DNA of 64,000 nucleotides from Paenibacillus xylanexedens. GTDB taxonomy: Bacteria; Bacillota; Bacilli; Paenibacillales; Paenibacillaceae. The stretch spans positions 2,361,276 through 2,425,275 of the forward strand of contig NZ_VEIO01000001.1 in NCBI RefSeq assembly GCF_007680605.1, written 5' to 3'. The translations under genes were made by a program, and so were the position numbers. Each line of letters opens with the position of its first letter. The first letter of the stretch is position 1. Under the pieces are notes generated by a model. The model was not told the origin of the DNA. It did no database searches and saw only the letters and a list, made by a program, of their open reading frames with translations. Below, piece by piece: positions 1-7,387 of the stretch.

Positions 1-91
1 TGTAAACGCAATCCCTTTGATTGTAACATACAAGTCCAAATCCTCCCAATGAGGAATTTCACATCCGTGTAGAGCATTAAACCACACAAGC

Positions 92-1066
92 TTAATGTGT
101 ACGTTTAACGACAAAGTGAGCAATGTCTCGCAGATTTTTAGTGGTCTTGATATTAGGCAGCTGATCGAGAGCATCGAGCGCTTTCTTCATATATCGGTCA
201 GCAAGGGCTTCTGCTTTAGCAATTCCTTGACTTTGGCGAATCATTCCAATTGCATCCGATGCACTTGCACGTCCTTCTTCCTGATGCACACGCGAAATTT
301 CCTTGAGCAACGGTTCACGTAATTGCTCTTCTTCCAGAGCATACAGAACAGGGAGCGTGATGTTGCCTTGTTTCATATCACTTCCTGGAGGCTTGCCAAG
401 TTGTTTCTCCGTACCTACCAAGTCCAGAACATCATCCTGAATCTGAAAAGCCATGCCCACATTGTATCCATAGGTATACAACAAAGATGAAATGTGCTCA
501 GGTGCACGAGTAGCGAGCGCTCCGAGCTGGCAGCTCACTGCAATCAAAAGCGCAGTTTTGCGACGAATACGTAGCAGATAGTTACGCACACTCTGACCTG
601 TATTAAAAAAGTCCCGAATCTGTTCCATCTCACCAATGGACATCTGTACCATCGCTTTGGCAAGGATTCGGTGAATAGCGGGATCAGAAAGTCCTGCCGT
701 CATCTCTAGCGCTTTGCCGTAGATATAGTCACCTGTATACATCGCAATCCGATTGTCCCATTTAGACTTGACGGTAGGTTTGCCCCGGCGAGTCTCCGCA
801 TTATCAATGACATCATCATGAACGAGGGAAGCAGAATGAATAAGTTCCAATGGAACGGCTACGAGCTTCAAACGCTCGATATCGTATGTACCAAATTTGC
901 CACCTAAAAGCACAAAAACAGGCCGCAGTCGTTTTCCACCTGCCTTAAGCAGATGAAGCGAAGTTTCACTCAGTAACTTTTGTTCGCCTTTTACGCTGCG
1001 ATACAACTCTTTTTCAACGTAATCCATGTCCTTTTTTAACAATCCGAAAATGTCCAGTAGTTTCAT
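92..1066 (-). CDS. hepT: Heptaprenyl diphosphate synthase component II (polyprenyl synthetase)
   Basis: The catalytic subunit of heptaprenyl diphosphate synthase extends farnesyl diphosphate with isopentenyl diphosphate to make the C35 side chain of menaquinone. The 324-residue protein has the first aspartate-rich motif (LVHDDVIDNAETRRG, about residues 81-95) and the second (QIQDDVLD, about 208-215), which bind magnesium-diphosphate. GGKRLRP near residue 43 is the usual substrate-binding stretch. Length is normal for the family. It is the last gene of a minus-strand cluster after hepS, menG, ubiA and ubiX, the same order as B. subtilis hepS-menG-hepT apart from the inserted ubiA/ubiX. Its ATG overlaps the TGA of a possible 14-codon ORF. 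Partnership with the hepS product is known for this enzyme and supported here by the neighbouring hepS. Confidence 0.95.
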   Translation of the reverse strand: MKLLDIFGLLKKDMDYVEKELYRSVKGEQKLLSETSLHLLKAGGKRLRPVFVLLGGKFGTYDIERLKLVAVPLELIHSASLVHDDVIDNAETRRGKPTVKSKWDNRIAMYTGDYIYGKALEMTAGLSDPAIHRILAKAMVQMSIGEMEQIRDFFNTGQSVRNYLLRIRRKTALLIAVSCQLGALATRAPEHISSLLYTYGYNVGMAFQIQDDVLDLVGTEKQLGKPPGSDMKQGNITLPVLYALEEEQLREPLLKEISRVHQEEGRASASDAIGMIRQSQGIAKAEALADRYMKKALDALDQLPNIKTTKNLRDIAHFVVKRTH

Positions 1067-1107
1067 TCGTTCACCCGTGTCAGCGTATTGTCAGTCCAAA
1101 ATTCCAT
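1063..1107 (-). CDS. Possible 14-residue leader ORF coupled to hepT
   Basis: A very short frame (MEFWTDNTLTRVNE) is preceded by a strong Shine-Dalgarno sequence, GGAGGGG, about nine bases before its ATG. Its TGA overlaps the ATG of hepT as ATGA, the classic arrangement for translational coupling. The same frame is open upstream for about 17 more codons to an in-frame TAG, so it may instead be the tail of a decayed gene. No function is claimed. Confidence 0.25.
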   Translation of the reverse strand: MEFWTDNTLTRVNE

Positions 1108-1208
1108 GCTTACCTTCCCCTCCAGCAAGCCCGAGCCTACAGGCAAAAAGCGTTCGCCCTAAGCTTGCCGTTCCTGCTTGTGTTCTTCTACAGCGCCCGT
1201 CATGATGC

Positions 1209-1412
1209 CTATTCGAATGCCAGTACCGACATTCGGGATTTAAACGCTGCGACCAATTCTGAATCAATCCAAAGCACAGAAGTTGCCGGAGCATGGGTCA
1301 AGACTGTGGGCACTCTTATATCGCCATCAGCACTCACCAATACCCCGGGAGTCAGGGGATATGTCCATAAGCTGTACTTTTCTGATCCGGTTACCAGAAA
1401 AGTATGGCTCAT
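1209..1412 (-). CDS. Short hypothetical protein between ubiX and hepT
   Basis: This 67-residue ORF starts six bases after the ubiX stop. AAGGGG lies nine bases before its ATG, overlapping the end of ubiX, so translation looks likely. The sequence (MSHTFLVTGSEKYSLW...) resembles no family I can name. It ends well short of hepT, and roughly 140 bases downstream have open but interrupted frames on the same strand, including one ending on the hepT start. It may be a genuine small protein or the front end of a longer gene broken by frameshift. In this cluster a menaquinone-related role would be a guess only. Confidence 0.4.
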   Translation of the reverse strand: MSHTFLVTGSEKYSLWTYPLTPGVLVSADGDIRVPTVLTHAPATSVLWIDSELVAAFKSRMSVLAFE

Positions 1413-1417
1413 TTACA

Positions 1418-2038
1418 TTATCCCCTTTCATCCGGTTCTCCCCATCTTGTAAACAGTTGATGCGGGATGCGCAAGCTATCCAGCACTTTACCTACTAAAA
1501 ATAAAATTAAATCCTCCATACTTTGAGGTTTGTAATAAAAGGCAGGCATCGCGGGGATCATTCGCACACCAAGACGTGAAAGCTTTAACATATTTTCCAG
1601 ATGAATGGCATGCAAAGGCGTCTCACGCGGCACAAGAATTAACGTTCTGCCTTCTTTCATCATCACATCTGCCGCACGCGACATCAGATTGTCTGAAGAT
1701 CCGTTGGCAATCGATGAAAGAGTGCCCATGGAGCAAGGCATGATAATCATGCCTTCAGCCAGATAAGAACCGCTGGCAATTGATGCCCCAATGTCACTAA
1801 CGGGATGATAGATTAACGATCCACCGCGATGACCGAATTTTTCTTGAAGCAGGCTCTCCCGGTTCGTTACATCCCAGTCCATTTCTTCTTTTAGTACGCG
1901 CCAGCCCGCATTGGAGATTACCAAGTGAACGGAATATCCCAGGTCAAGCAACGTTTCAATCAATCGGATACCATATATGCTGCCACTCGCTCCGGTGATT
2001 CCGACAACAAGTCGTTTATTCTCCGGTTGCTGCATCAT
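1418..2038 (-). CDS. ubiX: UbiX-family flavin prenyltransferase
   Basis: Makes the prenylated FMN cofactor used by UbiD-type decarboxylases by joining dimethylallyl phosphate to FMN. The 206-residue protein has the Rossmann-like GITGASGSIYG motif near residue 13, the MPCSMGTLSSIANG loop and the PRETPLHAIHL motif near residue 138, all typical of UbiX/Pad1. It starts in a TAATG overlap with ubiA, with a second ATG immediately after the first. Its place between ubiA and hepT in a menaquinone cluster suggests that the cofactor serves decarboxylation in the futalosine-type menaquinone pathway. No UbiD-type decarboxylase lies in this window, so that is inference. Confidence 0.93.
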   Translation of the reverse strand: MMQQPENKRLVVGITGASGSIYGIRLIETLLDLGYSVHLVISNAGWRVLKEEMDWDVTNRESLLQEKFGHRGGSLIYHPVSDIGASIASGSYLAEGMIIMPCSMGTLSSIANGSSDNLMSRAADVMMKEGRTLILVPRETPLHAIHLENMLKLSRLGVRMIPAMPAFYYKPQSMEDLILFLVGKVLDSLRIPHQLFTRWGEPDERG

Positions 2039-2904
2039 TATTTCACCGCCAGATCAATAAGTGTAAACGTAAATACGACCAGACTCAGTACACTATTCAT
2101 CGTAAAGAATGCCGTTTGTACCCGGCTCATATCATTAGGTGACACTATATAGTGCTCATAAAGAAGGATACCATACGTAATCAGCATACCTGCGCCATAC
2201 CACCAGCTCAGATCGGTCATTAGCAACAAGGCAAGGAAACCAATCGCTGTAATGATATGAAAGAACTTGGCAATCTGCAATGATTTCACAAGTCCGAAGC
2301 GGGACGGAATGGAATGCAAACCTTCTCCCTGATCAAACTCCAGATCCTGACATGCATAAATAATGTCAAAACCGGCAGTCCAGAATACAATCGTAACGTA
2401 CAGCACAATCGCTGTCCAATCCATGGTACCTGTTACAGCCACCCATCCTCCCAAAGGAGCAAGGCCAATGGTCATCCCCAATACGACATGACAAAGCCAT
2501 GTGAACCGTTTGGTGTACGAATAAAGCACTAACATGAAGACCGCAATCGGCAACAACTGCATGGATAATACATTAAGATTGGATGATGCCCAGAATAATA
2601 AAATAAACGAGACGATGATAAAAATAATAACCTCGCCATTCTTCAGCAAGCCTGCTGGAATAGCTCTCATCGCCGTACGTGGGTTTTTTGCGTCAATCGC
2701 CTGGTCAATAATCCGGTTCAAACCAAATGCGGCACTCCGTGCACCAACCATAGCAAGCAGTACCCACATAATCTGCATCCAGCTCGGGAACGTGTTGTTA
2801 ACAACCATCGATCCTAGGATGGCGCCCATAAAAGCAAAAGGTAAAGCAAAAAGCGTATGTTCAATCTTGATCATTTCTAAAAAGATGCGAATTTTCCTAA
2901 ACAT
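2038..2904 (-). CDS. ubiA: UbiA-family prenyltransferase (menaquinone type, MqnP-like)
   Basis: An integral-membrane aromatic prenyltransferase that attaches the polyprenyl chain to the quinone ring precursor. The 288-residue form chosen starts MFRKIRIFLE, where ATGTTTAG overlaps the end of menG; an ATG seven codons upstream lies inside menG and is less likely. Both aspartate-rich motifs are present: NRIIDQAIDAKNPRT (about residues 63-77) and YACQDLEFDQGEG (about 183-195). Several hydrophobic spans separate them. UbiA and UbiX homologues beside menG and hepS/hepT fit the futalosine route rather than the classical MenA route. The exact substrate cannot be read from the sequence. Confidence 0.92.
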   Translation of the reverse strand: MFRKIRIFLEMIKIEHTLFALPFAFMGAILGSMVVNNTFPSWMQIMWVLLAMVGARSAAFGLNRIIDQAIDAKNPRTAMRAIPAGLLKNGEVIIFIIVSFILLFWASSNLNVLSMQLLPIAVFMLVLYSYTKRFTWLCHVVLGMTIGLAPLGGWVAVTGTMDWTAIVLYVTIVFWTAGFDIIYACQDLEFDQGEGLHSIPSRFGLVKSLQIAKFFHIITAIGFLALLLMTDLSWWYGAGMLITYGILLYEHYIVSPNDMSRVQTAFFTMNSVLSLVVFTFTLIDLAVK

Positions 2905-3625
2905 TCTGATTCTCCTTGGTTCCAATATGCAGTGCCGCGATGCCTCCGGTTAGGGGGTAGGCCTGCACCTGTTGCAATCCAGTTTCAACAAAAATGTCTG
3001 CCAGTTCCTTTCTACCCGGGAAAAGCGCCAGAGAGTCCGGCAGCCATTTATACTGCTCATAACGTTTGGCAAACAATTTCGCCATGTTTGGCAGCATATG
3101 CTCAAAATAAAAATAATAAATCCCTTTAAACGGCTGCCAAGTCGGTTTGGACAATTCCAGACAAACCACCATACCGCCGGGTTTTACAACACGTTTCATT
3201 TCAGACAAAACCTGTCTTAGATCAGGCACGTTACGTAGACCGAATCCAATCGTTACATAATCGAACGTATTGTCTTCAAAAGGCAACGACATCGCGTTCC
3301 CCTGAACGAGCGTAATCTGTTTTGAACGGTTTACCGCATCAATTTTCGTCTGGCCCACTTCCAGCATATTGCTACTGAAATCCAGTCCGTGCATGTGCCC
3401 CGTTTCACTTGCCTGTGCCATAGCGAGCGTCCAGTCGCATGTGCCGCAGCACAAATCCAGTCCAGTGTCTCCCTTAGACATATTCATCTTCTTCATCGTG
3501 AATTTGCGCCAAGCTTTATGCCTGCGGAAACTCAGAATATCATTCATAACGTCATACTTGCCGGCTATACTCTGAAAAACCGAATGGACAAATTCTTCTT
3601 TCGGTTTGGTCTCTCCGCTACCCAT
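2897..3625 (-). CDS. menG: Demethylmenaquinone methyltransferase
   Basis: Catalyses the last step of menaquinone synthesis, C-methylation of demethylmenaquinone using S-adenosylmethionine. The 242-residue class I methyltransferase has the N-terminal VHSVFQSIAGKYDVMND signature of the UbiE/MenG family, motif I GLDLCCGTCDW (about residues 55-65) and the post-motif region GFGLRNVPD near residue 128. It starts with ATG after hepS with a 15-base gap and overlaps ubiA at its stop, so the cluster is probably translationally coupled. Confidence 0.96.
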   Translation of the reverse strand: MGSGETKPKEEFVHSVFQSIAGKYDVMNDILSFRRHKAWRKFTMKKMNMSKGDTGLDLCCGTCDWTLAMAQASETGHMHGLDFSSNMLEVGQTKIDAVNRSKQITLVQGNAMSLPFEDNTFDYVTIGFGLRNVPDLRQVLSEMKRVVKPGGMVVCLELSKPTWQPFKGIYYFYFEHMLPNMAKLFAKRYEQYKWLPDSLALFPGRKELADIFVETGLQQVQAYPLTGGIAALHIGTKENQNV

Positions 3626-3640
3626 TCGTCTGTCTCCCCC

Positions 3641-4504
3641 TCAATCTTCCCTTACTGCCGCATGTGAAGGCTGCACATAGGACAGGTAAGGCTCAAGAAT
3701 TGCATCGAACTCATGCATGCCTTGAAGACCTTCCTCATCTTGCAGCAAAAGCTGAATGCGGTGTGTGCACTCGCGAAGCTTGTCCAGCAACACCTCGCTT
3801 ACGCTGTATTTAAGCACCATGGAACTCCATATACGTGGTTCGAGCTCCATCCGAGACAAATGACTGCGTTCCTCGTCATTGCCGTTCTCATACACATGCC
3901 AGAACGCATAGCTATGAAGCATCTGTTGCTCGTCATGCAGTCGCTTCATCTCTTCTGCGATGGTTTCGCAAGTGCTGAACTCCATCAGCAAGCTGTTCCA
4001 TAACGGCTTATCCTCAACAGCCATCATGTCTGTAAATGAAAGAAACAGCTGCATTCTCAGCTGTACCGTTTCACGCAAATATTCATCAGCCGAAACGAGA
4101 AGTTTTTTCATCCGTTCATACAGCGTCATCTTGCGTGCGTTTACTTCGGAAACAGCACCGCTAAGCTTACCGATCATTTCTATTTTGCCTGCATGAGCAA
4201 GCAACTGATAGAAACGGCTACTCAGATAATCTCCAGCGAGAACATTTAATTGGCGTGAACGCATCTCCAGTTCTCCCCGATCACCGGAAATCGTATCGAT
4301 TCGATCATGCGTATCCATAGCCAACTGAACGAGCGAGGTCGCAAGAGCGTAAAGTTCCTGATGACCCTTTTCGTCTGTTCGGCCCACAAATACCTGTAAC
4401 AGACGCGCCCGGCTATCCGGAAATGACGGGATTTCCGTATGTTGTCGAATCATGTCGTAATCCGTATATTTCTTTGCAAGTTGGGGTACGCGATATGAAT
4501 TCAT
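3641..4504 (-). CDS. hepS: Heptaprenyl diphosphate synthase component I
   Basis: The non-catalytic partner of HepT; the heterodimer sets the C35 chain length. The product is divergent, mostly helical and lacks aspartate-rich motifs, as expected for this subunit. Assignment rests on length (287 residues from MNSYRVPQLAKK), general character and position directly before menG, as in B. subtilis. The start was chosen because GGAGG lies six bases before this ATG; two other in-frame ATGs upstream are too close to it or precede it. Confidence 0.82.
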   Translation of the reverse strand: MNSYRVPQLAKKYTDYDMIRQHTEIPSFPDSRARLLQVFVGRTDEKGHQELYALATSLVQLAMDTHDRIDTISGDRGELEMRSRQLNVLAGDYLSSRFYQLLAHAGKIEMIGKLSGAVSEVNARKMTLYERMKKLLVSADEYLRETVQLRMQLFLSFTDMMAVEDKPLWNSLLMEFSTCETIAEEMKRLHDEQQMLHSYAFWHVYENGNDEERSHLSRMELEPRIWSSMVLKYSVSEVLLDKLRECTHRIQLLLQDEEGLQGMHEFDAILEPYLSYVQPSHAAVRED

Positions 4505-4609
4505 TCTCATCCTCCGAGGCTTTGCTTTATCAAACCATTTCTGCACTACAATCTTATATATTATAGCATATGTTTATTCGGCACGCACTGAATCCTGCTA
4601 TTGATTACC

Positions 4610-5155
4610 CTAACTTGTCTTTTCGAACTGCTTCTTCCACAGTTCTGTCTGCATCAGATTGAACCAGTCTTTTAAATCCTCCGAAAATGCCGCGCTGTTC
4701 CACGTCCGAAGCATGTCAATGGCGTACATCGGCCATTCTCCTCGCCGAATATCTGCCGCAAGTAGCAGATGGCGTCTATGCACCCATTCATCCTCGGCCA
4801 TGACGCGAAGTAACACCTGCTCTACGTTGTCTACACTGCGAAAACTCAGATCGACGACTGCCGCCATATTTTCATAAATTTCAGTATAACTCGTATCCGT
4901 TCCTTTTACTTTGAGGTCGAGTGTCAAAATAGACTGCTTCCACTCCACTCTGGCAATCGGCGTAGACATATGCAGTGAACTCAGTACATCAACCAGATTA
5001 TCATTGGTCAACTGAATCGTTTGATGAGAAGCGGTTACAGGCTCTGCCCGGTCCCCGCCCCATGTACGTGTATGTAAGCTTTGAAAAACCACGAGCACGA
5101 TGACTGCCGCAATCGTTGACAGCATGGACGCAGTCACAATCATTCCCGGTTTCAT
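4610..5155 (-). CDS. Hypothetical membrane-anchored protein upstream of hepS
   Basis: I do not recognise the family. The 181-residue product starts MKPGMIVTASMLSTIAAV, with GGGAGG five bases before the ATG. It has a single N-terminal transmembrane segment (about residues 6-26) and then a soluble, probably outward-facing domain of about 150 residues with mixed helix and strand character. It lies between mtrB and hepS, where B. subtilis has no equivalent gene. No cysteine cluster or catalytic signature is apparent. Confidence 0.7.
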   Translation of the reverse strand: MKPGMIVTASMLSTIAAVIVLVVFQSLHTRTWGGDRAEPVTASHQTIQLTNDNLVDVLSSLHMSTPIARVEWKQSILTLDLKVKGTDTSYTEIYENMAAVVDLSFRSVDNVEQVLLRVMAEDEWVHRRHLLLAADIRRGEWPMYAIDMLRTWNSAAFSEDLKDWFNLMQTELWKKQFEKTS

Positions 5156-5225
5156 AAGCGCCTCCCTGCCTTTACCTGTTAGTGTAGTCTGTCCGGTAAA
5201 GGCCCATACCTCATTGTACAATCAA

Positions 5226-5252
5226 AAAAAGCAGGCTATGCCTGCAATTTTC
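5226..5252 (-). terminator. Rho-independent terminator after mtrB
   Basis: Read on the minus strand, a six-base-pair GCAGGC/GCCTGC stem with a three-base loop is followed by seven T residues. It lies just downstream of mtrB and upstream of the membrane-protein gene, so it probably limits read-through from mtrB into the hepS cluster. Confidence 0.7.
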
Positions 5253-5300
5253 ATCTAACCCATTCAACCTTTTAATGTACCTAGTCAAACTCTTTCAAGA

Positions 5301-5522
5301 CTATTCCGATTCAATCTCTCCATGCTTCGTAATCAGCGTAGCTTTTCCCCGGATTTTAATGGCCGAAGTATGTGTTGTAAATTGAGCAATCATCACTTCG
5401 CCTTTGTCCAGCTTCTCCGTGTGATGAAAACGTGTGTCCTGCCCCCGGGTCAAGCCAATCACCTGTACACCGTTTTCTTCTGCTTTAATTACGATAAAGT
5501 CATTGCCCGTAGAGTGATCCAT
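5301..5522 (-). CDS. mtrB: Trp RNA-binding attenuation protein (TRAP)
   Basis: TRAP forms an 11-mer ring that, when loaded with tryptophan, binds (G/U)AG repeats in trp leader RNAs to cause attenuation or block translation. The 73-residue product matches the family along its whole length: [21 protein letters not shown], the tryptophan-pocket region around [13 protein letters not shown], and the [16 protein letters not shown] end carrying the RNA-binding lysine/arginine residues. Position before the hepS cluster and after hup matches B. subtilis, although the usual neighbour folE (mtrA) is missing. No trp operon lies in the window. Confidence 0.96.
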   Translation of the reverse strand: MDHSTGNDFIVIKAEENGVQVIGLTRGQDTRFHHTEKLDKGEVMIAQFTTHTSAIKIRGKATLITKHGEIESE

Positions 5523-5668
5523 CGCTGCACGTCCCCTTTTCTAATTTCATAGCGTTAATGATGATCAAGATTGTTTCATTTGTCAACAAGTCCTGGAGGG
5601 AATATACCGCAAGAAACCATAATTACCGGGTCATACTATAACGGATCAGCCAGGAAAGGAGAGTTCGC

Positions 5669-5821
5669 ATGAAGTACACCCCAGCTGTGCTCAAGGAAGA
5701 GCATGTGCAGCAGTTACAGGAGATTGAGCATCATCTGTCTGCTGTTACGGGCAAAGATCTGATTCTAATCGCTTACAGCGAACAACCGGAACTTTCAGAA
5801 AAAAGTAAGGAGCTTGAGTAG
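5669..5821 (+). CDS. Small conserved-looking protein, 50 residues
   Basis: A plus-strand ORF (MKYTPAVLKEEHVQQLQEIE...) is preceded by AAAGGAGA seven bases before the ATG and followed about 35 bases later by a strong terminator. It is charged, probably helical at its N-terminal half, and ends in an acidic tail. It has no membrane segment and no recognised domain. It is the only plus-strand gene in this part of the window and is divergent from mtrB and convergent with hup. The ribosome-binding site and terminator make it a likely real gene of unknown function. Confidence 0.65.
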   Translation: MKYTPAVLKEEHVQQLQEIEHHLSAVTGKDLILIAYSEQPELSEKSKELE

Positions 5822-5849
5822 CAGATTACGAAAATTTCCCGTTTACAGG

Positions 5850-5888
5850 CAAAAGAAAAGGCCGTGAACAAGTCACGGTCTTTTTGTT
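5850..5888. terminator. Bidirectional terminator between the small gene and hup
   Basis: A GGCCGTGA/TCACGGTC stem has a five-base loop. T-rich tails lie on both sides (TTTTTG on the plus strand, TTTTCTTTT on the minus strand), so it can end transcription of both convergent genes. Confidence 0.8.
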
Positions 5889-5911
5889 GACATATGGAAT
5901 ATGTAGAAATC

Positions 5912-6184
5912 TTATTTAATTCCGTCTTTGAGCGCTTTACCTGGTTTGAACGCAGGAATTTTGCTCGCAGGAATTTCGATTTCTTCACCTGTTTGCGGGT
6001 TGCGTCCTTTACGTGCAGAGCGCTCGCGAACTTCGAAGTTCCCAAAACCAACCAATTGTACTTTGTCTCCGTTTTGAAGAGCCTCAGAGATCGCTTCGAA
6101 TACGGCATCAACCGCTTTCGTTACATCTTTTTTGGACAGTTCAGTAGCCTCGGATACATGTGTAATCAAGTCTGATTTGTTCAT
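5912..6184 (-). CDS. hup: DNA-binding protein HU
   Basis: HU is the abundant histone-like protein that bends and compacts DNA. The 90-residue product starts [14 protein letters not shown] and has the dimerising helices, then the beta-arm signature [20 protein letters not shown] and the arm tip with the conserved proline (EIEIPASK). The start has a perfect AGGAGGTG eight bases upstream; a longer in-frame extension lacks such a site. It corresponds to B. subtilis hbs by position near spoIVA and mtrB. A candidate sigma-A promoter lies about 190 bases upstream, implying a long leader with a hairpin. Confidence 0.97.
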   Translation of the reverse strand: MNKSDLITHVSEATELSKKDVTKAVDAVFEAISEALQNGDKVQLVGFGNFEVRERSARKGRNPQTGEEIEIPASKIPAFKPGKALKDGIK

Positions 6185-6323
6185 TTGTTTTTCACCTCCT
6201 GAATCAATGTCCTGAATGTTATACTGTGTTTCCGTTTTATTAGGAAATATACGTTCATTCACAAAAAAACGTTGACCATTTTGAGCGATGAACATTCATC
6301 TCCGCCTGCGGCCCACAGTCATT

Positions 6324-6404
6324 TCTGGCAAAAGCCGCCAGAAACCACGCGTGTTTCTGACGCCGAACAAATTTTATACTAATACAGACAGCACACAATT
6401 TCAA
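6324..6404 (-). promoter_or_regulatory. Candidate hup promoter and leader hairpin
   Basis: On the minus strand, TTGAAA (6399-6404) and TAGTAT (6376-6381) are separated by 17 bases. The -35 box overlaps the stop of the upstream transporter permease gene. The leader downstream contains an eight-base-pair stem TTTCTGGC/GCCAGAAA (6324-6346). The boxes are seen directly; promoter activity is inferred. Confidence 0.45.
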
Positions 6405-7387
6405 GTGCGGCTACGGTTTAAAACGTAAAATGTAACTGCCAGAGCAAGCACAAGCACTCCACCTTTGACAATATCATGGGTAAAATACTGAACGTTCATC
6501 ATCGTTAATCCATTGACCAGGACACCAATCAGAACTGAACCGATAAAGGTTCCGATCACATTCGGCTTCCCAGCCCCGAAGACAGAGAAACCAACAAATA
6601 CCGCAGCTACGGATTCCATTAACAATGGAGATCCGGCATCAATCTGTCCCGACCCCACTTTGGATGCATAGATGATTCCTCCAATAGCCGCAAAGACTCC
6701 AGCTGCCACATAAGCAAGTGTTCGTACCTTTTTCACCTTGATCCCGGACAACCTTGCCGCCTCTTCATTTCCGCCTGTAATATACATTTGCCGGCCATAT
6801 TTGGTGTATGTCAAAAAGATATGAACACCGATGACAGCAATAAGCAGCAGAATAACCGAGATCGGCATGCCCAGCCATTTTCCTTGTCCAATCAGCAGAA
6901 ATGTCGGGTCCATCTCTCCGGCAGCTTTGCTTCCATCCGGGAACTGCATGTGATTGTAGATGGTATATCCCTGCGCATACGTTTTGTGGATACCTCCGAT
7001 GATGTACATTGTTGCAAGCGTCGCAAGCAGATCCGGAATACGTAGCTTAACAATCAGCAGTGCGTTCAGCAGACCAATGACAGCCCCGATAACCAATGGC
7101 ACGATAATAACGACAGCCAAAGGCTGCTGGTACCAGATCATTAGTGATGCTGTAACAACGGTTGTCAACGAGACGGTCGCTCCCACAGAGAGATCGAATC
7201 CATCGACAATAAGAGATAATGTTACACCAATCGCCACAAAGGTTACGATCGAGATCGAACCCAAAATATCCGTCAAATTGCTATACGTGAAGAAATAGGG
7301 CAGTTTTATGCCGAAAAAAGCAATAACGCCTATAATGACTATAATCGCTCCATACCGGAACGCAAAATCGAGTGATTTATCCTTCAT
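6401..7387 (-). CDS. Sugar ABC transporter permease (RbsC/XylH type)
   Basis: Membrane permease of a BPD_transp_2-type importer for ribose-like or related monosaccharides. The 328-residue protein has about eight to ten hydrophobic spans and the family motif around VDGFDLSVGATVSL (about residues 61-74), with GKPNVIGTFIGSVLIGVL in the C-terminal half. Its ATG overlaps the stop of the ATPase gene as ATGA, and the start is preceded by GAGGTGG. Together with the ATPase and lipoprotein upstream it forms a complete importer. The sugar cannot be told from the sequence. Confidence 0.92.
   Translation of the reverse strand: MKDKSLDFAFRYGAIIVIIGVIAFFGIKLPYFFTYSNLTDILGSISIVTFVAIGVTLSLIVDGFDLSVGATVSLTTVVTASLMIWYQQPLAVVIIVPLVIGAVIGLLNALLIVKLRIPDLLATLATMYIIGGIHKTYAQGYTIYNHMQFPDGSKAAGEMDPTFLLIGQGKWLGMPISVILLLIAVIGVHIFLTYTKYGRQMYITGGNEEAARLSGIKVKKVRTLAYVAAGVFAAIGGIIYASKVGSGQIDAGSPLLMESVAAVFVGFSVFGAGKPNVIGTFIGSVLIGVLVNGLTMMNVQYFTHDIVKGGVLVLALAVTFYVLNRSRT

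Noticed and set aside
4501-4546. Extended start of hepS at the far upstream ATG
   Set aside because: GGAGG fits the later ATG (MNSYRV) and the extra residues are not family-like.
5773-6111. A 112-codon minus-strand ORF over the hup end and terminator
   Set aside because: It crosses a terminator and the hup gene in another frame and has no ribosome-binding site.
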